From assembly GCA_021153325.1 (NCBI GenBank), contig JAGKTQ010000020.1:1-48508 (forward strand): a stretch of 48,508 nt of DNA. The letters run 5' to 3'. The DNA comes from Lachnospiraceae bacterium (GTDB taxonomy: Bacteria; Bacillota; Clostridia; Lachnospirales; Lachnospiraceae). Shown one piece after another: positions 42,182 to 48,508 of the stretch; position 1 is the first letter of the stretch; each line of letters starts with the position of its first letter. The translations under genes and the position numbers were made by a program. The notes below the pieces were generated by a model. That model did no database searches and was not told the DNA's origin. It was given only the letters and a program-made list of their open reading frames with translations.

Positions 42182-42265
42182 TGCAGGAAAAGGGACTTGA
42201 ACCCTCATGATATTGCTATCACACGGACCTGAACCGTGCGCGTCTGCCAATTCCGCCATTCCTGC
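42182..42265 (-). tRNA. tRNA-Leu (anticodon CAG)
   Basis: 84 bases on the minus strand with a perfect 7-bp acceptor stem (GCAGGAA/TTCCTGC), a D-arm with the usual AATTGGCAGA loop, an anticodon stem CACGG/CCGTG around loop TTCAGGT (anticodon CAG, reads CUG), a long class II variable arm (TGATA/TATCA) and a T-arm with TTCAAGT. The discriminator base is A. CCA is not encoded. Confidence 0.97.
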
Positions 42266-42276
42266 GCGCATGTTAT

Positions 42277-42305
42277 ATTTTATACAGTATTAAATTATTT
42301 GTCAA
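42277..42305 (-). promoter_or_regulatory. Promoter of the tRNA-Leu gene
   Basis: Minus strand: TTGACA (42305-42300), 17 bases, TAAAAT (42282-42277), 11 bases before the mature tRNA. Confidence 0.85.
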
Positions 42306-42435
42306 CTGTTTTTCTTGTAAAAATTGCAAGGTAAAAAATTGTAAGGAGGTTCTAATAAAGAATAGAAAAATCAAGAAGTTTTGCGTTAAGATTGCATCAA
42401 GGATGTTCCAAAAAGATTTTCTGTTTGAAGTGACA

Positions 42436-42444
42436 TGTTATACT
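42436..42444 (+). promoter_or_regulatory. Extended -10 promoter element of the dedA gene
   Basis: TG-T-TATACT (-10 hexamer 42439-42444) without a clear -35. The stretch 42306-42435 holds no gene that I can support; a GGAGG at about 42343-42347 has no start codon after it. Confidence 0.4.
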
Positions 42445-42478
42445 ACTGTACGAAATATATTAAAAAGAAAACAGGAGT

Positions 42479-42565
42479 ATGACTTCCGCTTTTGCATATA
42501 GTATCAATACCGGCAAAGTGGTAGAAAGTGAAGATGCAGGAAATTATTATATCTTTGATGGATAA
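42479..42565 (+). CDS. Possible 28-residue leader peptide overlapping the start of dedA
   Basis: MTSAFAYSINTGKVV... begins at an ATG right after ACAGGAGT and ends 30 bases inside the dedA frame, out of frame with it. The dedA start has only a weak site, so coupling is conceivable. Chance is the main alternative. Confidence 0.2.
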   Translation: MTSAFAYSINTGKVVESEDAGNYYIFDG

Positions 42566-43154
42566 GTTTGGCTATTTTGGAATTTTATTATTGATCGCTG
42601 TGGAAAATATTTTTCCGCCCATACCTTCTGAGGTTATTTTGACTTTTGGAGGATTTATGACAACCTATTCTTCTTTAAATGTGGCAGGCGTGATTCTTTT
42701 TGCTACATTAGGGTCTGTGCTTGGCGCGGGTATTTTGTATGGAATTGGAAAGATATTTAATAAAGAGCGACTGATGAAATTGGTATCAGGACGTATTGGG
42801 AAAGTATTACGATTAAAGGCACAGGATATAGAAAGTGCTGAAAGTTGGTTTGAAAAGTGCGGAAATGGAGCTGTATTTTTCTGCCGTTTTGTTCCAATCG
42901 TGAGAAGTCTGATCTCCATTCCTGCTGGAATGAGTGAAATGCCGATTGTCCCATTTGTATTGTATACAACGGCAGGTTCTTTTATATGGAATACAGTCTT
43001 AGTTGTGATAGGCAGTATTTTTGGAGAAAATTGGGAAAAAGTCGTAGCAGTAATGGATACATATTCTAATGTGACTTTAATTGTACTTGTCATAATTTGC
43101 ATCAGTATCGTGGGCGGATTCTATTATGATAAGAAGAAACATAAAGAAATATAA
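42534..43154 (+). CDS. DedA family membrane protein
   Basis: 206 residues from the ATG at 42534; a GTG at 42528 in the same frame is also possible, and no strong ribosome binding site distinguishes them. The DedA/SNARE-associated core is present: ENIFPPIPSEVILTFGGF in the first re-entrant region and FFCRFVPIVRSLISIPAGMSEM with the essential Arg and the FxRFxPxxR motif. Four or five membrane helices. DedA proteins move undecaprenyl phosphate or phospholipids across the membrane; the exact substrate here is open. Confidence 0.92.
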   Translation: MQEIIISLMDKFGYFGILLLIAVENIFPPIPSEVILTFGGFMTTYSSLNVAGVILFATLGSVLGAGILYGIGKIFNKERLMKLVSGRIGKVLRLKAQDIESAESWFEKCGNGAVFFCRFVPIVRSLISIPAGMSEMPIVPFVLYTTAGSFIWNTVLVVIGSIFGENWEKVVAVMDTYSNVTLIVLVIICISIVGGFYYDKKKHKEI

Positions 43155-43196
43155 TCATAGAAATTGTGAAAGAATTGTGAATGGCAAAAGAAATGC

Positions 43197-43225
43197 TTTT
43201 CTTTCTGTTTAAAGTATTGTATAAT
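43197..43225 (+). promoter_or_regulatory. Possible promoter of rho
   Basis: TATAAT at 43220-43225 with TTTTCT 17 bases upstream. It would give a leader of about 135 bases before the rho ATG, A+T-rich and without a clear hairpin. Rho often limits its own expression in the leader, so its length may matter (inference). Confidence 0.35.
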
Positions 43226-43365
43226 AGCAAAAGTAGCAAATAATTTTAAAGGTCTTTTATACATATCACGTACTAAATCCCAGAATGATAATTTACAAAT
43301 TAATAACTAATAACGGTAGTAATATAAGTACTATTATTTATTGGGAAAGAATAAATGGAGGGAAT

Positions 43366-44775
43366 ATGAGAGAAAAATACGAATCTCTTGCATTGACAGA
43401 TTTAAAGGAAATTGCAAAGGCAAGGGGAATCAAAGGAACATCTACAATGAAAAAAGCAGATTTGGTTGAAGCAATGCTTTTGCAGGATGAGAAGGATAAG
43501 GCTTCTGAGCAGACAACCAGAAAAGAAGATGCTGCGCAGACAGCAGATAGCAGTGAAAGAGAAGCTGTTAAAAATGCAGAAGCTGGAAAAGAAAAAGCTG
43601 GAGAGAAAAATGATGTAGCAACGCAGGAAAAATATCCTGCAGAGCTGGATAGCGGAATTACAGCCAATGGTATTTTGGAAGTCATGCCGGATGGCTATGG
43701 ATTTATTCGTTGTGAGAATTATCTTCCGGGTGAAAATGACGTTTATGTGGCACCAAGCCAGATCAGACGTTTTAATTTAAAGACCGGTGATATTATAGAA
43801 GGAAATACGAGAATTAAGACACAGAGTGAGAAGTTCAGTGCCCTTTTGTATTTGAAGAAAATTAACGGATTTCCACCGGAAGTAGCAGCAAAAAGATGCA
43901 ATTTTGAAGACATGACCCCAATCTTCCCAGACGAACGTCTTCGTTTGGAAACACCGGGAGCTTCCGTTGCTATGCGTATTATGGATTTAATGAGCCCGGT
44001 CGGTAAGGGACAGAGAGGTATGATCGTATCTCCACCAAAAGCAGGTAAAACAACGCTGTTAAAAGAAGTAGCAAAATCTATTAAGAAAAATTCACCAGAA
44101 ATGCATTTGATCATTTTGTTAATTGATGAGCGTCCAGAAGAAGTAACGGATATTAAAGAAGCAATTGAAGGACCAAATGTAGAAGTGATTTATTCCACAT
44201 TTGATGAACTTCCAGAACATCATAAACGAGTATCCGAAATGGTAATCGAACGTGCAAAACGTTTAGTAGAGCATAAGAAAGACGTTATGATCCTGCTTGA
44301 TAGTATTACAAGACTTACAAGGGCATATAACCTTACAGTTCCACCAAGTGGACGTACATTATCCGGTGGTCTTGATCCGGCGGCGTTACATATGCCAAAA
44401 CGCTTCTTTGGTGCAGCGAGAAATATGCGTGAAGGTGGAAGCCTTACCATTCTTGCAACAGCACTTGTGGATACCGGAAGTAAGATGGATGATGTAGTTT
44501 ACGAGGAATTTAAAGGAACCGGTAACATGGAAATGGTACTTGACCGTAAACTTTCCGAAAAGAGAGTATTCCCGGCTATTGATATTCCAAAATCAGGAAC
44601 AAGACGAGAAGATCTTTTGTTAAATCCTGAGGAACTGGAAGCAATTAATATTATGAGAAAAGCGCTGAATGGTCTGAAACCGGAAGAAGCAGTAGACAAA
44701 ATTTTGGACATGTTTGCAAGAACAAGAAATAACAATGAATTTGTTCAGATGGTCAAAAAAATGCGTTTTATTTAA
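43366..44775 (+). CDS. rho: Transcription termination factor Rho
   Basis: 469 residues from the ATG at 43366, which has GGAGGG just upstream; the frame is open for 27 more codons but without a site. Order: N-terminal Rho_N helix bundle (LTDLKEIAKARGIKGTSTMKKADLVEAML), a charged Lys/Glu/Ala-rich linker of about 60 residues, the cold-shock RNA-binding domain (GILEVMPDGYGFIR), then the hexameric RNA-dependent ATPase with Walker A PPKAGKTTLLKEV, LIDERPEEVTD and the Q/R-loop area ending in LDRKLSEKRVFPAIDI. It ends transcription by RNA translocation. The linker is an insertion also seen in other clostridial Rho proteins. Confidence 0.96.
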   Translation: MREKYESLALTDLKEIAKARGIKGTSTMKKADLVEAMLLQDEKDKASEQTTRKEDAAQTADSSEREAVKNAEAGKEKAGEKNDVATQEKYPAELDSGITANGILEVMPDGYGFIRCENYLPGENDVYVAPSQIRRFNLKTGDIIEGNTRIKTQSEKFSALLYLKKINGFPPEVAAKRCNFEDMTPIFPDERLRLETPGASVAMRIMDLMSPVGKGQRGMIVSPPKAGKTTLLKEVAKSIKKNSPEMHLIILLIDERPEEVTDIKEAIEGPNVEVIYSTFDELPEHHKRVSEMVIERAKRLVEHKKDVMILLDSITRLTRAYNLTVPPSGRTLSGGLDPAALHMPKRFFGAARNMREGGSLTILATALVDTGSKMDDVVYEEFKGTGNMEMVLDRKLSEKRVFPAIDIPKSGTRREDLLLNPEELEAINIMRKALNGLKPEEAVDKILDMFARTRNNNEFVQMVKKMRFI

Positions 44776-44784
44776 AAGAAACAC

Positions 44785-44813
44785 TTGCATAGAATTATAA
44801 GCTATGTTACAAT
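44785..44813 (+). promoter_or_regulatory. Promoter of rpmE
   Basis: TTGCAT (44785-44790), 17 bases, TACAAT (44808-44813), ten bases after the rho stop. Confidence 0.65.
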
Positions 44814-44818
44814 GAGTA

Positions 44819-44845
44819 AGCTGTCTATGGAAAACATGGACAGCT
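44819..44845 (+). ncRNA. Hairpin in the rpmE leader, candidate L31 autoregulatory structure
   Basis: An 11-bp stem (44819-44829 with 44835-44845, one T-G pair) and GAAAA loop begins about five bases after the expected transcript start and is followed by GCTTTTAAAGC. Ribosomal protein L31 leaders with autoregulatory function have been predicted in Firmicutes; this may be one, or a weak attenuator. Confidence 0.45.
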
Positions 44846-44907
44846 GCTTTTAAAGCAAGTGGATGAGAACATTTTATTATTAAAGATAGATGTAGAGAGG
44901 TGAAATC

Positions 44908-45114
44908 ATGAGAGAAGGAATCCATCCTGAATATTATCAGGCAACTGTAACATGCAACTGCGGAAACACATTTGTAACAGGTTCTACAAAACCTGAAATC
45001 CACGTTGAAGTTTGTTCTAAATGTCATTCATTCTACACAGGTCAGCAGAAGAGCGCAAGAACTGACGGACGTATTGACAAGTTCAACAAAAAATACGGTG
45101 TGGCAAGCAAATAA
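44908..45114 (+). CDS. rpmE: 50S ribosomal protein L31 (zinc-binding form)
   Basis: 68 residues. The four cysteines of the zinc-type L31 are in place: TCNCGN near residue 16 and VCSKCHSFYTGQQK near residue 37. It ends in KKYGVASK. Bacteria often swap this form with a cysteine-free paralogue when zinc is short; no Zur box is seen here. AGAGAGGTG precedes the ATG. Confidence 0.97.
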   Translation: MREGIHPEYYQATVTCNCGNTFVTGSTKPEIHVEVCSKCHSFYTGQQKSARTDGRIDKFNKKYGVASK

Positions 45115-45124
45115 GAGTTTAAAA

Positions 45125-45157
45125 AAGGTTGGGGTGTTGCATCTCAACCTTCTTTTA
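45125..45157 (+). terminator. Intrinsic terminator of rpmE
   Basis: A 9-bp stem (45125-45133 with 45143-45151, one G-T pair) is followed by CTTTTAATTT. Confidence 0.75.
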
Positions 45158-45225
45158 ATTTAATCAAATAGGAATTTTTATTATTTATTATAGATATATT
45201 AGTAAACTAAGGTTCGGAGGGTCTA

Positions 45226-46221
45226 ATGAAAAAAGATAAATGCAACCGTTATTCGGGCATTGGCGGTCAGGCAGTGTTAGAAGGCATAATGATGAAAAAC
45301 AAAGATCAGTATGCTGTTGCAGTTCGCAAGCCTGATGGCGAGATTGAAGTAGAAGTCGATGTATACCGTGGAGTTATGCATGATAGTAAGATTACAAAAC
45401 TTCCTTTTATACGAGGAATTTTTAATTTTATAGATTCCCTTATGTTAGGAACAAAGTCTTTGAACTATTCCGCAACTTTTTATGAAGAGGAAGATGCAGA
45501 AGAAACCAAAGCTGACAAGATGTTGGATAAGCTTTTCGGAGGAAAAGCAGAAAAAGTATTAATGGGAATTACAACTGTAGTTTCTGTTGTGCTGGCAGTT
45601 GCTATTTTTATCGTACTTCCTTATTTTATTGCTTCTTTTTTAGAAGATTATGTGAGAAACGCTTCTTTGATGGCAATTTTAGAAGGTATTATCCGAATTT
45701 TGATCTTCCTTTTATATGTAGTTGGCATTTCTGCTATGCAGGATATTAAAAGAGTATACCAGTATCATGGAGCAGAGCATAAATGTATCAATTGTATTGA
45801 AAAAGGACGTCCGCTGACTGTAAGAAATGTTATGAGAAGTTCAAGAATACATAAGAGATGTGGAACAAGCTTTATGTTTTTAGTTATGTTTGTCAGCATT
45901 ATTTTATTTTTCTTTATTCGTGTAGAAAATCCGGTATATAGAGTTATCATTCGTATTTTGTTAATTCCGGTTATTTCAGGAATTTCTTATGAAATCATAA
46001 GATGGGCAGGCAGAAGCAATAATATTGTCGTGCGTATTTTATCGGCACCTGGTATGTGGCTTCAGAGATTGACAACAAAGGAACCGGATGAAAGTATGGT
46101 TGAGGTTGCTATCAAAGCGGTTGAAGCAATATTTGATTGGAAAGAATATTTACATGATACATTTGGGTATGAAGTAGATGATTCCTGGTTGGAAGATGGA
46201 CCTTCCAAAGAGGAAGAATAA
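45226..46221 (+). CDS. DUF1385 membrane protein
   Basis: 331 residues. The family opening GGQAVLEGIMMKNKDQYAVAVR is clear; then three or four membrane helices (about 115-145, 155-175, 210-240) around YQYHGAEHKCINCIEKG and RCGTSFMFLV, which hold conserved His and Cys that may bind a metal. Function unknown. In Firmicutes it regularly lies between rpmE and prmC, as here. CGGAGGG precedes the ATG; prmC starts 12 bases after the stop. Confidence 0.93.
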   Translation: MKKDKCNRYSGIGGQAVLEGIMMKNKDQYAVAVRKPDGEIEVEVDVYRGVMHDSKITKLPFIRGIFNFIDSLMLGTKSLNYSATFYEEEDAEETKADKMLDKLFGGKAEKVLMGITTVVSVVLAVAIFIVLPYFIASFLEDYVRNASLMAILEGIIRILIFLLYVVGISAMQDIKRVYQYHGAEHKCINCIEKGRPLTVRNVMRSSRIHKRCGTSFMFLVMFVSIILFFFIRVENPVYRVIIRILLIPVISGISYEIIRWAGRSNNIVVRILSAPGMWLQRLTTKEPDESMVEVAIKAVEAIFDWKEYLHDTFGYEVDDSWLEDGPSKEEE

Positions 46222-46233
46222 TAGGATTTAATT

Positions 46234-47067
46234 ATGGAATATAAGAAATTATATGAGTGGGGACGGACTGCATTGCAAAATGCCGGAGTTGATGAAGCAG
46301 CTCTGGATGCAAGACTTCTTTTGGAATATGTATGTGGTACGGACAGAAACACGCTGCTTGTGCATGGAGACAGAGAAGTATCCGAAACAGACCAAAGTAA
46401 GTATGAGGATTTTATAGGCAAGCGGGAAAGCAGAATTCCACTCCAGCATATTACCGGAGAGCAGGAATTTATGGGACTTACCTTTATGGTAAATGAGCAT
46501 GTATTGATTCCGAGGCAGGATACAGAAACTCTGGTAGAAGAAGCCTTGCGAAATCTTCATGATGGCATGGCTGTTCTGGATATGTGTACTGGCTCTGGCT
46601 GCATTTTGCTCAGCCTTTTGAATTATACAAATGACTGTGTGGGTGTTGGCGTGGATATTTCAGAAAAAGCACTTGAAGTAGCCGGGGAAAATAACCGCCG
46701 ATTAGGAAAAAATGCCACGTTTTTGCAAAGCGATCTGTTTGAAAATGTAGAAGGAAAATTTGATATGATCGTATCAAATCCGCCCTACATTCCGTCAGAT
46801 GTCATTCCTACCTTGATGGAGGAAGTGAAGACATATGAACCTTTGAATGCGCTTGATGGAAAAGAAGATGGCTTGTACTTTTACAGAGAAATCATAAGGC
46901 AGGCAGGAGAGTATCTCAATCGAGGTGGATGGTTGCTTTTTGAAATTGGTTGTGAGCAGGCAAAAGATGTAAGCAAATTGCTTTCAGATGCTGGTTTTAA
47001 AGAGGTACAGACAATAAAAGATCTGGCAGGACTTGACCGGGTGGTGTTTGGAACTTATTTACCATAG
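46234..47067 (+). CDS. prmC: Release factor glutamine methyltransferase PrmC
   Basis: 277 residues. It methylates the glutamine of the GGQ loop of RF1 and RF2 with S-adenosylmethionine. The N-terminal helical domain recognises the release factor (LLEYVCGTDRNTLLVH, PLQHITGEQEFMGLTF); the methyltransferase has DMCTGSGCILLSL as motif I and the catalytic SNPPYIP. RF1 itself is the next gene but one step downstream (prfA, 72 bases later), so enzyme and substrate are coexpressed. AGGA lies seven bases before the ATG. Confidence 0.96.
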   Translation: MEYKKLYEWGRTALQNAGVDEAALDARLLLEYVCGTDRNTLLVHGDREVSETDQSKYEDFIGKRESRIPLQHITGEQEFMGLTFMVNEHVLIPRQDTETLVEEALRNLHDGMAVLDMCTGSGCILLSLLNYTNDCVGVGVDISEKALEVAGENNRRLGKNATFLQSDLFENVEGKFDMIVSNPPYIPSDVIPTLMEEVKTYEPLNALDGKEDGLYFYREIIRQAGEYLNRGGWLLFEIGCEQAKDVSKLLSDAGFKEVQTIKDLAGLDRVVFGTYLP

Positions 47068-47139
47068 ATGAGGGAAGACACGAGTTGTAGGATAGTGAGA
47101 GATTGATATCGCCGTAAAATGGCAGAAAAGAGGATAGAA

Positions 47140-48216
47140 ATGTTTGATAAACTGGAAGACTTATTAATTCGTTTTGAGGAAATTATGGGCGAACTGGGTG
47201 AGCCGACCGTAACGAATAATCAGGAGCGTTTTCGTAGCTTAATGAAGGAGCAGAGTGATCTTACTCCTATCGTGGAAGCATATAAAGAATATAAAAAGTG
47301 TAAACAGGATATTGAAGACAGTCTTGTTATGCTGGAGGAAGAATCTGATCCGGATATGAAGGAAATGCTCAAGGAAGAGCTTTCCGATGCAAAGAAACGT
47401 GTAGAAGAATTAGAGCAGGAATTAAAAATCCTTCTTTTACCGAAAGACCCTAATGACGATAAAAACGTTATCGTGGAAATTCGTGCTGGTGCTGGTGGTG
47501 ATGAAGCGGCACTTTTCGCAGCAGAAATTTATCGTATGTATGTACATTATGCGGAGAGTCAGCGTTGGAAAGTAGAACTTTTGAATGCAGACGAAATCGG
47601 TATCGGTGGTATGAAGGAAGTAAACTTCATGATTTCCGGTCAGGGTGCTTATTCCAAGATGAAATACGAAAGTGGTGTGCACCGTGTACAGCGTGTACCA
47701 GAAACAGAATCCGGCGGACGTATTCACACCTCTACGATCAGTGTAGCAGTTATGCCTGAAGTTGATGAAGATATCGATATTGTAATTGATGATAAAGATA
47801 TTCGTATCGACGTTATGCGTGCTTCTGGTAACGGTGGTCAGTGTGTCAATACAACTGACTCTGCAGTACGTCTTACTCACTATCCAACAGGAATCGTGGT
47901 TTACAGCCAGACAGAAAAGTCTCAGATCCAGAACAAGGCAAAAGCTTTTGCTTTGTTGAAAGCAAAGCTGTATGATATTGAACAGCAGCAGCGTCATGAT
48001 GCCGAAGCTGAAATGCGTAGAAGCCAGATCGGTACAGGCGATCGTTCTGAGAAGATCAGAACCTACAACTTCCCACAGGGTCGAGTGACAGACCACAGAA
48101 TCAACCTGACACTCTATAAGCTGGATAAAGTAATGAATGGGGATATTCAGGAGATTATCGATGCTTGTATTGCAGCGGATCAGGCTGCGAAGTTGGCGAA
48201 GATGAACGAGAACTAG
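47140..48216 (+). CDS. prfA: Peptide chain release factor 1
   Basis: 358 residues from the ATG at 47140, preferred because AGAGGA is five bases before it and RF1 proteins start like MFDKLEDLLIRFEEI; an ATG at 47119 has no site. The N-terminal helical domain is followed by RVQRVPETESGGRIHTS and the peptidyl-tRNA hydrolysis loop ASGNGGQCVNTTDSAVR with the methylated GGQ glutamine. It reads UAA and UAG stops. The substrate of PrmC encoded just upstream. Confidence 0.97.
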   Translation: MFDKLEDLLIRFEEIMGELGEPTVTNNQERFRSLMKEQSDLTPIVEAYKEYKKCKQDIEDSLVMLEEESDPDMKEMLKEELSDAKKRVEELEQELKILLLPKDPNDDKNVIVEIRAGAGGDEAALFAAEIYRMYVHYAESQRWKVELLNADEIGIGGMKEVNFMISGQGAYSKMKYESGVHRVQRVPETESGGRIHTSTISVAVMPEVDEDIDIVIDDKDIRIDVMRASGNGGQCVNTTDSAVRLTHYPTGIVVYSQTEKSQIQNKAKAFALLKAKLYDIEQQQRHDAEAEMRRSQIGTGDRSEKIRTYNFPQGRVTDHRINLTLYKLDKVMNGDIQEIIDACIAADQAAKLAKMNEN

Positions 48217-48278
48217 GGAAGATGGTGTATCTAATAGGTCGAGTTGAGAAATTGAATAGTTGAGTTAGAAAAATTGAG

Positions 48279-48318
48279 TGCTCTATATCAGTTTAAGGTG
48301 CTGATATAGGGCATTTTT
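48279..48318 (+). terminator. Intrinsic terminator of the prmC-prfA operon
   Basis: A 13-bp stem (48279-48291 with 48301-48313, one T-G pair) with a nine-base loop is followed by TTTTT. Confidence 0.92.
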
Positions 48319-48375
48319 GTGTGGAGTTGAAAGTTTATATTTTGTTCGGAGAGGCTATAAGAGTATCGAAAAATG

Positions 48376-48404
48376 TTGCATAAATATTAGGGGTATTTTA
48401 CAAT
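48376..48404 (+). promoter_or_regulatory. Promoter facing the right end of the window
   Basis: TTGCAT (48376-48381), 17 bases, TACAAT (48399-48404), the same pair of hexamers as before rpmE. No gene starts before the window ends; the large hairpin at 48432 would be in its transcript. Confidence 0.5.
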
Positions 48405-48431
48405 GAGTCATATATAAATTGATTAGAAACC

Positions 48432-48507
48432 AATCGAAGTTGGTGTAAACGATAAAGCAGCTTACATCCGTTGATAAACTGCCCTATCGTTTACATCAAT
48501 TTCGATT
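48432..48507. repeat. Large foldback: 23-base inverted repeat with 30-base loop
   Basis: The arms 48432-48454 and 48485-48507 pair along their full length with two differences that become G-U pairs in the plus-strand RNA. GCAG/CTGC in the loop (48457-48460 and 48479-48482) can extend the stem. The window ends one base later, so what follows is not visible. It could be the structure of a small RNA or leader, or a foldback repeat element. I saw no second copy here. Confidence 0.75.
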
Positions 48508-48508
48508 T

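Noticed and set aside
47437..48096. 219-codon open frame on the minus strand
   Set aside because: It lies wholly inside prfA on the opposite strand, has a Cys/Thr/Phe-rich composition typical of antisense frames, and no family is recognisable.
48432..48507. Integron attC site
   Set aside because: The hairpin lacks the RYYYAAC and GTTRRRY ends, and no integrase or cassette is near.
1..48508. CRISPR array, prophage, IS element or rRNA
   Set aside because: No regularly spaced repeats, transposase, integrase, phage structural gene or rRNA sequence was seen.

Overview
The window looks like chromosomal DNA of a low-GC, Gram-positive anaerobe of the class Clostridia, most likely family Lachnospiraceae. 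This rests on A+T-rich intergenic DNA, strong AGGAGG-type ribosome binding sites, sigma-A type promoters, Lachnospiraceae-style orphan families (DUF4250, DUF3810, Mbeg1-like), an HrcA/CIRCE-controlled clpB, and the Firmicutes gene order rpmE - DUF1385 - prmC - prfA. I see no phage, plasmid, IS element, CRISPR array or rRNA. The species is not identified.

Layout. 1-3200: a possible small protein, a methyl-accepting chemotaxis receptor and a FliB-type flagellin lysine methylase. 3200-8200: polyphosphate kinase with a CorA-type channel, then a Y-family DNA polymerase with a YolD-like partner behind a LexA-like operator. 8200-14450: a seven-gene run that reads as uptake and breakdown of a sulfur-containing or acylated amino acid: an O-acetylhomoserine sulfhydrylase-like PLP enzyme, a mycofactocin-type short-chain dehydrogenase, an AhpD-like protein, a polar amino-acid ABC importer and an M20 amidohydrolase. 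14470-17160: clpB under a near-perfect CIRCE element that overlaps a sigma-A promoter. 17200-19660: DUF4250, a RACo-like ferredoxin/ASKHA protein and a membrane-anchored polysaccharide deacetylase.

19690-25500: a DtxR/MntR-like repressor divergent from feoA, then a PurF-like protein without its glutaminase nucleophile, then carB. 25500-31700: a cytoplasmic GH2 glycosidase, an MFS transporter broken by an internal deletion, a membrane-anchored GDPD, a drug/metabolite exporter lacking its first helix, a Crp/Fnr regulator and a LysR regulator. 31700-37000: a heterodimeric ABC exporter with one degenerate ATP site, and a Cache/HAMP receptor that lacks the chemotaxis signalling tip. 37000-40020: a DUF3810 HExxH membrane protein coupled to an Mbeg1-like alpha/beta hydrolase, convergent with a class I glutamine amidotransferase-like hydrolase. 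40060-42110: KDPG/KHG aldolase and KDG kinase, the end of uronate/pectin catabolism. 42180-48510: tRNA-Leu(CAG), a DedA protein, rho, rpmE, DUF1385, prmC and prfA, then a promoter and a large hairpin running to the window edge.

Most of the window is ordinary core metabolism and housekeeping. The points that deserve a second look are the sulfur/SDR operon, the dead-glutaminase PurF paralogue beside carB, the two damaged transporters, the tip-less receptor, and the promoter plus 23-bp foldback at the right end. I found nothing that I can claim as a wholly new system. Positions of promoters and operators are read by eye against known consensus sequences and are predictions.
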